From positions 53,784 through 117,783 of the forward strand of contig JACPDL010000002.1 in NCBI GenBank assembly GCA_016184005.1: 64,000 bases of DNA. Direction: 5' to 3'. This document shows positions 24,218-32,418 of the stretch, piece by piece. How positions within the stretch are numbered: the first letter of the stretch is position 1; each line of letters starts with the position of its first letter. The translations under genes were made by a program, and so were the position numbers. The DNA is from Candidatus Aenigmatarchaeota archaeon (GTDB lineage Archaea; Aenigmatarchaeota; Aenigmatarchaeia; GW2011-AR5). Below the pieces are notes generated by a model. That model was given only the letters and a program-made list of their open reading frames with translations. It searched no databases and had not been told where the DNA came from.

Positions 24218-25486
24218 CTAGAGACTGGATATTAGGCTGTCCGCGTCCTTCGTATTAACTTCTTCCTCTTTCCCTGTTTTCATATTCCTTAACTTGATGG
24301 TCTTTTTCTCAAGCTCTTTGGGCCCCAGAAAAATCACGTAAGGTATGCCTTTTGCATTAACATAATCAAGCTGCTTCCTGATGTTTCTGCCAGCAATGTC
24401 GAATTCGCATTCTATGCCGGCTTTCCTGAGTTTTCTAGCCAGATCAATTGCATTCTTCATGTCAATGCCTATGCATGCGATGAAGATCTTCGTCACTGTC
24501 TTTTTTTCATCCAGCAGTTTTTTTGCTTCCATTATCTCCAGTACGCGCTCGACGCCGAATGAAATGCCTGCTGCTGGCGTTGGCTTGCCTCCAAAAAGCT
24601 CGATGAGCTTGTCATATCTCCCGCCGCCTCCGATGCTCATGCCGCTGCATGATATTTCAAAGACGCATGCGGTGTAGTAATCAAGCCCGCGCACAAGGCT
24701 CATATCGATAAGAGCATATTTTGAATATCCGTATTCGCCAAGAATGTTCACAATGTCTGTTATTTCATTCACTGCTTCCCTGTCTTTCGCAGCGGCTTCT
24801 ATGTCTTTCACGTTTTTCAATTTTATGAAACCCAGTATTTCTTCCACCTTGGCTTGTTGCAGGCCCTTATCCTTGAGTTCCTTTGCAACATTATTCTCGC
24901 CTATTTTTTCCAGTTTATCGATGGATCGGAAAACAGCTGAAATATCTTTTACGCCAATGTTCCTGAGAAAACTCTCGACAAGCTTTCTGCTGCTCAGCCG
25001 TATCCGGAAATCCACCAAGCCTAGCTTTTCCAGCGCGTCGCATGCAATTGCAAGCACCTCTGCATCAGCACGATGACCTGCTGAACCGATTATATCGACG
25101 TCTGCCTGCCAGAACTCTCGATACCGGCCTGTGCCGGGCCTGTCATACCGCCACACGCGTCCTATGTGATATCGCTTGAATGGCTTCGGCAGATTTGGGT
25201 TGTTTGCAACTACCCGGGCAAGCGGCACAGTAAGGTCGAAGCGCAAACCCAGTTCCCTGTTCGATTTGTCCCGGAAATAATATATCTCGTCGCGGATTGC
25301 ATCCCCGCCGCCCGCTTTTGCTGCAAGCAATGACCAGTCCTCGAAAGCGGGCGTTTCAACCGGATCAAAGCCCCATTTCTCGAATATGCTGCGCAAAGTA
25401 TCCAGTACCTTCTGCCTTTTTATCATTGTCTCGGGCAGGAAATCCCGCGTCCCGCGTGGTGTCTGGAATTTAGTCATAGTAATCAT
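24218..25486 (-). CDS. hisS: Histidyl-tRNA synthetase
   Basis: Charges tRNA-His. 422 residues; class II motif 1 near the N terminus (TPRGTRDFLPE...), motif 2 FKRYHIGRVWRYDRPGTGRYREFWQADVDIIG, histidine-binding peptide LVRGLDYYTACVFEI, motif 3 GISFGVERVLEIM, then a C-terminal anticodon-binding domain (KIFIACIGIDMKNAIDLARKLRKAGIECEFD). Start ATG 25484-25486 gives an ATGA overlap with the HisG-like gene; ATG 25475-25477 has a better-spaced AGGAA. Third gene of the AbrB/HisG-like/HisRS operon, an unusual context; tRNA-His itself lies 1.6 kb away. Confidence 0.95.
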   Translation of the reverse strand: MITMTKFQTPRGTRDFLPETMIKRQKVLDTLRSIFEKWGFDPVETPAFEDWSLLAAKAGGGDAIRDEIYYFRDKSNRELGLRFDLTVPLARVVANNPNLPKPFKRYHIGRVWRYDRPGTGRYREFWQADVDIIGSAGHRADAEVLAIACDALEKLGLVDFRIRLSSRKLVESFLRNIGVKDISAVFRSIDKLEKIGENNVAKELKDKGLQQAKVEEILGFIKLKNVKDIEAAAKDREAVNEITDIVNILGEYGYSKYALIDMSLVRGLDYYTACVFEISCSGMSIGGGGRYDKLIELFGGKPTPAAGISFGVERVLEIMEAKKLLDEKKTVTKIFIACIGIDMKNAIDLARKLRKAGIECEFDIAGRNIRKQLDYVNAKGIPYVIFLGPKELEKKTIKLRNMKTGKEEEVNTKDADSLISSL

Positions 25487-26139
25487 TTCCTTTTCAATTG
25501 TTTTAAAAGTCGTCTAAAGTCTGCTGCTGTTGAGTCCCGGCTTATTAAGACAGGATATACAGGATCCATGAAAACGTTCAAAACAACCAGTTTTTCTCTT
25601 TTGAGGGTTTTACCCGACACTGTTAAACCAAACCCAGCATCGGCTTCACCCGAGGCTACATAACCCTCGTCGGAGCCATCCACTAGCCCTATGCTATATC
25701 CATTTTCGCCTAACAAATCATTACAATATTTTGTTGCAAGTTCTCGATAATCTTGCTTTACAACTATTCTCGGATTTCTAGGCAGTTGTCTTTTTCTTGC
25801 ATACAAAACAAGTCGTCCGGTTTTGTCTTTCCCGTCAAACTGCTCCAATATTTTAATGTTGCCTGAGCCTCTCATTCTTGCTTCATCAAAAATATCTATT
25901 CCTGTTATGCCATACCAATATCGTGAAAGAACTTCAGGCATGTAGGAAAACATGCCGTTGTTTACCAAATACGGCACATCTGTAGCTCTGGTTAACCGAA
26001 ACTGAACCGGATAGCATCTTGTATTAAATTCTCTTACAAACTGCTGATCTCCGTTTATGTCAAACGGAAAGCCAAGACTAGCCAGGTATTCCTCTGTAGG
26101 TTTAGCCCACTCCCCTCTGGGCAAGGCAATCCGCATCAT
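25483..26139 (-). CDS. HisG-like (ATP phosphoribosyltransferase-fold) protein
   Basis: 218 residues. MMRIALPRGEW at the N terminus, FRLTRATDVPYLVNNGMFSY, GITGIDIFDEA and a DGSDEGYVASGEADAGFGLTVSGKTLKREKL segment parallel the short-form ATP phosphoribosyltransferase HisG (periplasmic-binding-protein type II fold). HisG starts histidine synthesis and its short form needs the HisRS-like partner HisZ. No other his genes are present; the gene lies between an AbrB-type regulator and HisRS, each overlapped by 4 bases. It may have become a histidine or nucleotide sensor rather than a biosynthetic enzyme; that is inference. Confidence 0.75.
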   Translation of the reverse strand: MMRIALPRGEWAKPTEEYLASLGFPFDINGDQQFVREFNTRCYPVQFRLTRATDVPYLVNNGMFSYMPEVLSRYWYGITGIDIFDEARMRGSGNIKILEQFDGKDKTGRLVLYARKRQLPRNPRIVVKQDYRELATKYCNDLLGENGYSIGLVDGSDEGYVASGEADAGFGLTVSGKTLKREKLVVLNVFMDPVYPVLISRDSTAADFRRLLKQLKRK

Positions 26140-26333
26140 TTAGCCTCACCCTTTTTCAGCATTATTGCATTCTCAGAAGTAATCAGACAAAGCAGCAAAG
26201 TTTCGCCTTTTTGCAGGCCGAGAGTCCTGCGTATCTCTGCAGGCAAAGAAATTCTTCCACGATCGTCTATAGAAACAGTAAATGGATAAGTTAGACTAGA
26301 CGTTTTTCTTTTTTCTGATGTGAAGACGTCCAC
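26136..26333 (-). CDS. AbrB/SpoVT-type DNA-binding protein
   Basis: 65 residues. The swapped-hairpin signature FTVSIDDRGRISLPAEIRRTLGLQKGETLLLCL is an unmistakable SpoVT/AbrB domain, preceded by a 15-residue basic N terminus. Such dimers bind DNA as transition-state regulators or antitoxins. It overlaps the HisG-like gene by four bases (ATGA), so the two are translationally coupled, and together with HisRS form a three-gene unit. Autoregulation of the operon is the simplest expectation. Divergent from the parvulin gene at 26404 with about 70 bases between. Confidence 0.85.
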   Translation of the reverse strand: MDVFTSEKRKTSSLTYPFTVSIDDRGRISLPAEIRRTLGLQKGETLLLCLITSENAIMLKKGEAK

Positions 26334-26403
26334 CCATGTTTATCACACATCTACGATCTGCAAAATCTTATTTAAAGATTTTGTGGGTAATGAAATTGAA
26401 ATT

Positions 26404-26679
26404 ATGCCATCCCAAATAAGGTGTTCCCATATTCTTGTAAAGACAGAGAATGAGGCAAAGGAACTGCTTGAGGAAATATACCATGGGGCTAGTTTCGAAA
26501 AGATAGCAGAAACGCATTCCATGTGCCCGTCAAAGAAAAATGGTGGCGACCTTGGCACATTCGGCCGCGGGCAGATGGTTCGCGAATTCGAGAAAGCTGC
26601 TTTCGCGCTGGAAAAGGGCCAGCTCTCGCAGCCCGTCAAGACAGAGTTCGGCTGGCATGTGATAAAGAGGGTTGAATAA
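26404..26679 (+). CDS. Parvulin-type peptidyl-prolyl isomerase
   Basis: 91 residues from the ATG at 26404 (MPSQIRCSHILVKTENEAKELLEEIYHGASFEKIAETHSMCPSKKNGGDLGTFGRGQMVREFEKAAF...), an essentially complete single-domain parvulin of the PpiC/Pin1 fold with catalytic-site residues CSHILV, the Cys in SMCPS, the GGDLGTFGRG loop and the terminal FGWHVIKR. Cytoplasmic, no signal peptide. It catalyses cis-trans isomerisation of prolyl bonds and is constitutive in many archaea. The longer frame upstream is not expected to be translated. Followed two bases later by an unknown gene. Confidence 0.95.
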   Translation: MPSQIRCSHILVKTENEAKELLEEIYHGASFEKIAETHSMCPSKKNGGDLGTFGRGQMVREFEKAAFALEKGQLSQPVKTEFGWHVIKRVE

Positions 26680-26681
26680 AG

Positions 26682-27062
26682 ATGCCAATAGCAGAAGGTT
26701 CTACAGAAGCCGCTTATGCCAGTCCTTCTCGGTTAGTTGACGGGTTGGTATGGGCTGAGAAAGAAGGGCGGGTGGGTTTATTTGCTCGCCGACCGTTTGC
26801 ATATTTAAGAAAAATAGATATTTCTGACGAGGATATAGTCAGCGGCTTGGAATTTTACGGACTGGATACTGTTATAAAGGCTGCTGATTCAACGTACTTG
26901 GCAGCTTTGAATAATAAAGCGGACCCCCGGCAGGCATTCGGTTATATGTTAGAAGCCATTGATCTGATCAAAAAGGCCGGGGGAAGTATACCTCTAACAT
27001 CAGGTTTAGGTGCTGTCATGGACCGTGTTGACCAGCTGTATTCTGATTGTTTTAGGATTTAA
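26682..27062 (+). CDS. Unknown 126-residue protein
   Basis: Starts two bases after the parvulin stop, so cotranscribed. The soluble, mainly helical product (LVDGLVWAEKEGRVGLFARRPFAYLRKIDISDEDIVSGLEFYGLDTVIKAADSTYLAALNNK...) has no recognised motif, membrane segment or metal site. Its stop codon lies 7 bases before the 3' end of the convergent tRNA-His gene. Normal codon use and regular helix periodicity support it being real; function unknown. Confidence 0.65.
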   Translation: MPIAEGSTEAAYASPSRLVDGLVWAEKEGRVGLFARRPFAYLRKIDISDEDIVSGLEFYGLDTVIKAADSTYLAALNNKADPRQAFGYMLEAIDLIKKAGGSIPLTSGLGAVMDRVDQLYSDCFRI

Positions 27063-27068
27063 CAAAAG

Positions 27069-27266
27069 GGCTGTCGCGGGGATTTGAACCCCGACGAAGA
27101 GCTGCCCGCAGAGGGAGAAAAGTTTTTCTCCCTTCTAACCCTCATTCTTAATAAGCTGCAAAGCAGCTTGCTGTTCTTTGTGTTCTTTGGGGTTTGCAAA
27201 GACCTTTCTTTTAAGAAAGGGATTTGCTTCCACAGGCTCTCATGCTACCGTTACACCACGACAGCC
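27069..27266 (-). tRNA. tRNA-His(GTG) with one long intron
   Basis: 198 bp for a 72-nt tRNA. G-1 is encoded (27266) and pairs with C73; acceptor GCTGTCG/CGACAGC. Anticodon arm AGAGC-CTGTGGA-GCTCT (anticodon GTG, 27231-27233) and T arm CGGGG-TTCAAAT-CCCCG. A single 126-nt intron at 37/38 (27104-27229) is built from palindromes: CCTTTCTT/AAGAAAGG, AAGCTGC/GCAGCTT and GGGAGAAAAA/TTTTTCTCCC. The whole intron is homologous to the insert beside tRNA-Val (40816-40930). Confidence 0.9.
27111..27227. repeat. Composite palindromic element B-C (as tRNA-His intron)
   Basis: Family B half (27111-27147: GAGGGAGAAAAAGTTTTTCTC then CTAACCCTCAT) followed by family C half (27183-27227: TTCTTTGGGGTTTGCAAAGA, CCTTTCTTTTAAGAAAGG, GATTTG). 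The same two halves in the same order and spacing form the 115-bp insert flanking tRNA-Val. Here the element lies wholly within the 37/38 intron of tRNA-His and must be spliced out. Confidence 0.8.
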
Positions 27267-27379
27267 ATAACATCTTCACAGCAGGCAGAAAGACACAAAG
27301 CGTCAGTCCGCCAGGCTCAGAATGGCTAAGAGTAATAGATTCTTCTATGTTTTAAATATGATTACGTGTGAGAGTAATT

Positions 27380-27655
27380 ATGGAAAATTCGTATATTGAA
27401 TTATTTTCTCTTGCATTCAAACCCGGTTCATTTATTGAATTAAAACCTTTTGTCGAAGATACGGTTGAATATGACATATTGAAAGATTCACATCCAAGAT
27501 TCTCAAAAAGCTACGCTTTTTGGAATCTCGGAGAAGCTTCGCTTCTCCCAAGATTAACAGATATAGGATTCTACAGTGTTGCTTGCGTGGGAGAAATGGT
27601 TAGATTGTATACTTATTGGAAAATGGCAGCAACAACCTATAATGCTTTATTCTGA
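27380..27655 (+). CDS. Small protein containing an in-frame palindromic element
   Basis: 91 residues from ATG 27380 (27368 is an upstream alternative). The opening MENSYIELFSLAFKPGSFIELKPFVEDTVEYDILKDSHPR and the end LTDIGFYSVACVGEMVRLYTYWKM read as a normal protein, but residues 41-58 (FSKSYAFWNLGEASLLPR) are encoded by a family A double hairpin (27502-27555). The insertion is exactly 54 bases, flanked by a direct repeat CCAAGATT (27494-27501 and 27548-27555), so the frame is kept. Without it the protein would read ...DSHPRLTDIGFY.... Family unknown; possibly membrane-associated at the C terminus. Confidence 0.65.
   Translation: MENSYIELFSLAFKPGSFIELKPFVEDTVEYDILKDSHPRFSKSYAFWNLGEASLLPRLTDIGFYSVACVGEMVRLYTYWKMAATTYNALF
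27500..27555. repeat. Palindromic repeat family A, copy 2, inside a gene
   Basis: TTCTCAAAAAGC-tac-GCTTTTTGG and CGGAGAAGC-ttc-GCTTCTCCC, the same double hairpin as at 3753-3810, differing at a few loop and spacer bases. It is placed in frame in the gene at 27380-27655, and its length of 54 bases (18 codons) keeps the reading frame. This resembles, in behaviour, the Rickettsia palindromic elements that insert in frame into genes. Confidence 0.85.
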
Positions 27656-27922
27656 TTCTTGCTTTTGGGGCTGCTTATATCCGTTTTGGTTATGGCTTTT
27701 CGTTCCTGTTTTCTCGGCCTCTTTCCTGTGGCGTTCTCTTTGGGCAGCCATCTCACGAATTGTTTCAACAGAAATCACCCTTAATCTGTAGTGAACACCT
27801 CTTACCATATCTTCAGGGTGTACGTCTGGAGGAAGCTTTTTCCCTTCATTAGTCATTCTGTAGACTTTTACAGGGCCATATCTAAGTTTAGGAGGTTCTG
27901 GAAGCGTCACATATTCACCCAT
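27647..27922 (-). CDS. Small charged protein, unknown
   Basis: 91 residues: MGEYVTLPEPPKLRYGPVKVYRMTNEGKKLPPDVHPEDMVRGVHYRLRV then a long basic helix (ETIREMAAQRERHRKEAEKTGTKSHNQNGYKQPQKQESE) with a low-complexity polar tail. It could be a nucleic-acid or ribosome-associated protein but no family is recognised. It follows aMBF1 by three bases on the same strand, so is probably cotranscribed, and overlaps the end of the convergent gene at 27655 by nine bases. Confidence 0.65.
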   Translation of the reverse strand: MGEYVTLPEPPKLRYGPVKVYRMTNEGKKLPPDVHPEDMVRGVHYRLRVISVETIREMAAQRERHRKEAEKTGTKSHNQNGYKQPQKQESE

Positions 27923-27925
27923 CGA

Positions 27926-28369
27926 TTAAGCCTTCTTCCTTACACGTATTTCCAGAACATCGCCCAGGGTGATTTCTTCTGTTTTCTGCACAAATACCTT
28001 CTGGTCGTGTTCCTCGTAGGCAAGATCTATGCCCAGTGTTTTTTCGAGTTTGCTTGCAACATGTTTTGGAGGCCGTATTCCTTTTTCCACTCTTGCTATT
28101 ACAGACTCTTTCTCGCCAATTCTTTCAGCGAGTTCCTTCCTGGTCATCTGCTTGCTGCTGCGTGCCGATCTTATCATATCCTTGAAATCCGGTGCGATTT
28201 CCGGCACTCGGATTTCGAAATTTTTCTTTGGAACTACTTGTACAGGCTCTTCGAGAACGTTGCCCAGCTTTGCACATCTTTTGCAAACATTAAGATATGT
28301 ATCTTCTATCACTGCCCTGACAAGGGCAGAATCCGCGCCGCACGTCTCGCATTCTGGAATGCAAACCAC
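27926..28369 (-). CDS. mbf1: aMBF1, archaeal multiprotein-bridging factor 1
   Basis: 147 residues. N-terminal zinc ribbon (CETCGADSALVRAVIEDTYLNVCKRCAKLG, two CX2C pairs), a linker, then an XRE helix-turn-helix FKDMIRSARSSKQMTRKELAERIGEKESVIARVEKGIRPP and a short C-terminal strand region. This is the standard archaeal MBF1 layout; the family binds the ribosomal small subunit or basal transcription factors. The gene is divergent from IleRS with about 50 bases of shared AT-rich promoter region between. Confidence 0.92.
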   Translation of the reverse strand: MVCIPECETCGADSALVRAVIEDTYLNVCKRCAKLGNVLEEPVQVVPKKNFEIRVPEIAPDFKDMIRSARSSKQMTRKELAERIGEKESVIARVEKGIRPPKHVASKLEKTLGIDLAYEEHDQKVFVQKTEEITLGDVLEIRVRKKA

Positions 28370-28422
28370 CTGAAGAGTAATTATTTTTCAAGGCTTTAAA
28401 AAGTAAATGTCAGAGTATTCTG

Positions 28423-31353
28423 ATGGAAGAAAAGCAGTACAATCCGAAAGAGCTGGAGAAGCGTGTAAGAAACAGATGGGAAACCTGGAAGATTCCGAAT
28501 AAGCTTGCCGCGCTCGACAAAAAAAAGAAGAAATTCTACCTGCTTGACGGCCCGCCATATGCGAATGCAGACCCCCATGTAGGGCATGTAAAGACAACTG
28601 CGCTCAAGGACATATGGAGCAAGTTCAAGCTTCTTCAGGGATACTCTTCGTGGTTCCAGCCGGGTTTCGACATGCACGGCCTGCCAATAGAAAACATGGT
28701 CGAAAGGAAGTTAGGAATAAAATCAAAGAAAGACATCGAAAAGATGGGCGTGGACAAGTTCATCGAGGAGTGCAGGAAATTTGCCACCGGAAACGAACAG
28801 AAATGGCTTGAGATGTACAGGCAGTTAGGGGCATGGCGGGGTTACATAGAGCCATACATAACATTTCATAATTCTTACATAGAATCCGGCTGGTGGACCG
28901 TTAAGCAGATGTTTGAAAAGGGTATGCTCGTAGCGGGAGAAAAATCAATTTACTGGTGCCCGCACTGCGAAACCGCTTTGGCGGGATACGAAGTAAGCGA
29001 CAGCTATGCAGACGTGAAAGACCCTTCTATCTACGTGAAGTTCCCTCTTGTGGGCAAGCAGAATGAGTTCATAGTAATAATGACCACAACGCCGTGGACA
29101 CTTTTATCCAATGTGGCCATTGCGGTGCATCCGGATGAATATTATCTCAGGATAAAATCAGGGAACGAGACGCTGATAATAGCTGAGAAGCGCATGGAGC
29201 CTTTGAAAGAACTCCTCAAAATAGAATTCAAGACGGTCGGCAAGATGCTGGGAAAAGACCTTGAAGGGCTGAAATACAGGCCCGTATTTGACATACCGTT
29301 GCAGAGATCACTGGAAAAAAATAATAATGCGCACCGGATAATTCTTTCAATACCGGTGCTGAAGAAGAAGTCATATAAGCACAGGATGGTAGAAGGCAAG
29401 GAAGAGAAGGAAACAGTCAAAGAATTCGTAACCATGAATGAAGGTTCAGGTGCTGTGCACACTGCGCCTGGCCACGGCCCGGAGGATCACATAATGGGCA
29501 TGCACTACAATCTTCCTGTCGTATCGCCGGTCAATGAGCAAGGAAGATATACTGGAGAAACAGGCGAGTTCTCGGGGCTTTTTGTCAAGGACGCGGACAA
29601 AATAATAGCGGAAAGGCTGAAAGAAAAGAATCTTTTGCTGCATTTTGGATGGATAGTTCACCCATATCCGTTATGCTGGAGATGCAAATCACAGCTGGTT
29701 TTCCGCGTAAGCAAGCAGTGGTTCCTGAAAGTTGATGAAATAAAAGAAAAAATGATCACTGAGAATGCAAAAGTAAGATGGCTCCCGGAATTCGGCAGGG
29801 AGAGGTTCCATAACTGGCTTGATGATACCGTAGACTGGTGCATTTCACAGCAGAGATATTGGGGAACCCCTCTTCCTATATGGACATGCAAAGGCTGCGA
29901 GAAGATAGATGTCATAAGCAGCTTTGCTGAGCTCAGGAAAAGGGCCACGAAGAATATTCCTGAGAACGCTGATTTGCACAAGCAAGTAGTTGACAATGTC
30001 GAGATAAGGTGCAATAACTGCAAAGGCACAATGAAAAGAGTGCCTGACACCATGAACGTTTGGTTTGATTCCGGCATCGCTCCATGGGCATCTTTAGGCT
30101 ACCCTTACAAGAACAAAGACCTCTTCAAAAGGCTCTGGCCTGCTGACCTGGTTGATGAAAGCCAGGACCAGATACGGGGATGGTTTTATTCCATGATGTT
30201 CTGCGGCGTCGGGACATTTGGTTCTGCCCCTTACAAAGCGGTGGCACTAAACGGCTGGGTACTGGATGAGAAAGGCGAGAAAATGAGCAAGTCACTCGGC
30301 AATGTCGTCTGGGCAGAAGACGCCTTGGACAGGCTTGGCGCTGATATATTGCGCCTTTACTATTGCTGGGAGGTTGCGCCCTGGGAAGTGCAGAATTTCA
30401 GTTTCAAGACAGCTGAAGAAATAAGGCGGTCCTTGAATATTCTATGGAACTCCTATTCCTTTTTCCTCACGTACGCGGATAAAAGATTCAAGCCGGGCCT
30501 GAAGAGCCTGAAGGCAGAAGACAAATGGATATTATCACGATTAAATTCCACTATAAGGGACGTGACACTGCACTATGAAAACTTTGAATTTCACTATGCA
30601 GGCAGAAAAATAATCAACTTCGTTGTAAACGACCTGAGCAGGATTTACATAAAACTGATACGGGACAGGGTTTGGATAACAGAAAAAGGAAAGGATAAAG
30701 CAACCGCACTTTCTGTGCTGCAAGAGTGTTTGCTGACAACAGCAAAACTTCTTTCGCCTGCCACGCCTTTCCTGTCGGAGGAGCTATACAGCAAGCTTGA
30801 TGGAAAGCAAAAGTCGGTCTTCATGCTTAGTTGGCCAAAAGAAAACAAGAAATTGATAGACAAGAAGTTAGAAGACGCCATGGACTCTGCTCAGAAGATA
30901 GTAGAAGCGGCTAATGCCTTACGTCACGAAGAAAGGATAAAAGCAAGATGGCCATTAAGGGCGCTGACGATAGACGCAAAGCAGTCTCTCGCTTATCTGG
31001 ACAATATAATAAAATTCATGACGAACGTGAAGGAAATAAAGTACAAGGGATTGAAGGAAGGTTACAAGGATATAGGAATAGCCAAGATTCATCTCGACAC
31101 AAAGTTAGATGAAGAGCTCAGGCAGGAGGCTTTGTTGCGCGAAATAATAAGAAAAGTCCAGGATATGAGGAAAAAAGGCAAGCTTGTCGTGAAGGATACA
31201 ATAACCCTTGTTCTTGAAAACGCAGAGGAGATAAAGAAGTGTCAGAACTATCTGATGAAAGAAGTCGGCGCAAAAAAGATAATCTTCGGCAAAGCACATC
31301 AGGACACGTTAGATTTTGAAGGCAGGCAAATAGGGTTAGAGATTAAAGCTTGA
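28423..31353 (+). CDS. ileS: Isoleucyl-tRNA synthetase
   Basis: 976 residues, a normal archaeal length. Class I signatures: the HIGH box appears as ANADPHVGHV (about residues 46-55) and the KMSKS loop as GEKMSKSLGN (about 620). A full editing domain lies between (MTTTPWTLLSNVAIAVHP; GSGAVHTAPGHGPEDH), and the C-terminal anticodon domain includes the helical and zinc-poor region. Upstream ATG near 28411 is not needed; MEEKQYNPKELEKRVRNRWETW is the usual N terminus. First gene of a run with the DHH and Nudix genes. Its tRNA-Ile partner at 42680 has the unusual anticodon TAT. Confidence 0.97.
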   Translation: MEEKQYNPKELEKRVRNRWETWKIPNKLAALDKKKKKFYLLDGPPYANADPHVGHVKTTALKDIWSKFKLLQGYSSWFQPGFDMHGLPIENMVERKLGIKSKKDIEKMGVDKFIEECRKFATGNEQKWLEMYRQLGAWRGYIEPYITFHNSYIESGWWTVKQMFEKGMLVAGEKSIYWCPHCETALAGYEVSDSYADVKDPSIYVKFPLVGKQNEFIVIMTTTPWTLLSNVAIAVHPDEYYLRIKSGNETLIIAEKRMEPLKELLKIEFKTVGKMLGKDLEGLKYRPVFDIPLQRSLEKNNNAHRIILSIPVLKKKSYKHRMVEGKEEKETVKEFVTMNEGSGAVHTAPGHGPEDHIMGMHYNLPVVSPVNEQGRYTGETGEFSGLFVKDADKIIAERLKEKNLLLHFGWIVHPYPLCWRCKSQLVFRVSKQWFLKVDEIKEKMITENAKVRWLPEFGRERFHNWLDDTVDWCISQQRYWGTPLPIWTCKGCEKIDVISSFAELRKRATKNIPENADLHKQVVDNVEIRCNNCKGTMKRVPDTMNVWFDSGIAPWASLGYPYKNKDLFKRLWPADLVDESQDQIRGWFYSMMFCGVGTFGSAPYKAVALNGWVLDEKGEKMSKSLGNVVWAEDALDRLGADILRLYYCWEVAPWEVQNFSFKTAEEIRRSLNILWNSYSFFLTYADKRFKPGLKSLKAEDKWILSRLNSTIRDVTLHYENFEFHYAGRKIINFVVNDLSRIYIKLIRDRVWITEKGKDKATALSVLQECLLTTAKLLSPATPFLSEELYSKLDGKQKSVFMLSWPKENKKLIDKKLEDAMDSAQKIVEAANALRHEERIKARWPLRALTIDAKQSLAYLDNIIKFMTNVKEIKYKGLKEGYKDIGIAKIHLDTKLDEELRQEALLREIIRKVQDMRKKGKLVVKDTITLVLENAEEIKKCQNYLMKEVGAKKIIFGKAHQDTLDFEGRQIGLEIKA

Positions 31354-31386
31354 GAAGTTGATTGAAAGGTTTACAGAGGGGTATCT

Positions 31387-32418
31387 ATGAAACGCGCCGT
31401 GGAATTCATTAGAAATGTAAAACAGAAGGATGATGTAATAATCATTTTCAACAATGACGGTGATGGCATCTGCTCGGGCGTTCTCGTGGAAAAGATCCTC
31501 CATGAGGCTACAGGAAAGAGGTCTTACATGATAGCGCAGCCGATGCCGCCTGAGAAGAATTTACTCAGGAAGATACAGAGCACTCTGCCGACAAAGATAA
31601 TATTGACAGACATGGCGATAGACCAGCAGCCACAGACCGTAAAAAAACTTGCATCCTTGTCTGATGTGCTTATTCTGGATCATCATCAATTGAAGAAGAA
31701 CATGACTTCATCAAATGTTGTGCATTATAATCCAAGAATGGACGATCCTCGTGTCTACCAGTCAACAAGCTACATTGCGTACAAGATATGCAGCATGATC
31801 AAAGACATGAAGGATAGTTTATGGATTGCAGCAGCTGGCATGGTTGCTGATTACGACCTGACATATTCTCAAGACGTAGTTGAAGAGATACGGAAGCAAT
31901 TTGACATTCAAGGAAAACTTTACGATTCCTGGATAGGCAGAATTGCCGACATGATAGAAGCAGCGAGATCTACAAAAACGTACAGCTGCGAGCAAATGAT
32001 GGAGATCTTCCTGTCAGCAAAAAACCAGGAAGATATACTGACAAACCAGACGTTTCTTGAAGCCTACAAGGAAGTGCAGAACGAGATAATGGTTGTGCTG
32101 ACTGATGCAGAAACCAATTCAGAAATTACTGATAGAGTAATGTTTTACAACATAAAATCAAAATACAACCTGTCATCTTTTATATCAACACGGCTAAGCG
32201 AGATGTACAAGAACAGGCTTATTGTCGTTTATCAGAAAGCCGGCAGCAGGATAAAAGTGTCTGCGCGCTGCCAGAAAGGCATGAATGTCGGGAAGATAAT
32301 GGAGAATGCGACAGAAGGCATAGGCTCGGGCGGCGGCCATGAAGCCGCAGCTGGCGCTACATTTGACGTGCAGGGCTGGGAAGTGTTCAGGCAGAATGTC
32401 ATAAAGCTGGTCAAGTAA
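31387..32418 (+). CDS. DHH-family phosphoesterase, archaeal RecJ-like
   Basis: 343 residues. DHH motifs: NNDGDGICSG (motif I, DxD), LTDMA (motif II), LDHHQ (motif III), and MVADYDLTY (motif IV); C-terminal DHHA1 domain with IGSGGGHEAAAGATFDVQ. It resembles the archaeal RecJ/GAN group, which degrades single-stranded DNA or oligonucleotides and associates with the replisome, or nanoRNase-type enzymes. 33 bases after IleRS, abutting the Nudix gene (TAA|ATG), so likely one transcript. Confidence 0.9.
   Translation: MKRAVEFIRNVKQKDDVIIIFNNDGDGICSGVLVEKILHEATGKRSYMIAQPMPPEKNLLRKIQSTLPTKIILTDMAIDQQPQTVKKLASLSDVLILDHHQLKKNMTSSNVVHYNPRMDDPRVYQSTSYIAYKICSMIKDMKDSLWIAAAGMVADYDLTYSQDVVEEIRKQFDIQGKLYDSWIGRIADMIEAARSTKTYSCEQMMEIFLSAKNQEDILTNQTFLEAYKEVQNEIMVVLTDAETNSEITDRVMFYNIKSKYNLSSFISTRLSEMYKNRLIVVYQKAGSRIKVSARCQKGMNVGKIMENATEGIGSGGGHEAAAGATFDVQGWEVFRQNVIKLVK

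Noticed and set aside
26320..26403. N-terminal extension of the parvulin
   Set aside because: The domain starts at ATG 26404; the upstream part is the AT-rich promoter between divergent genes.
27084..27329. An 81-codon frame over the tRNA-His region
   Set aside because: It runs through the tRNA exons and intron on the opposite strand; the sequence is fully explained by the interrupted tRNA.
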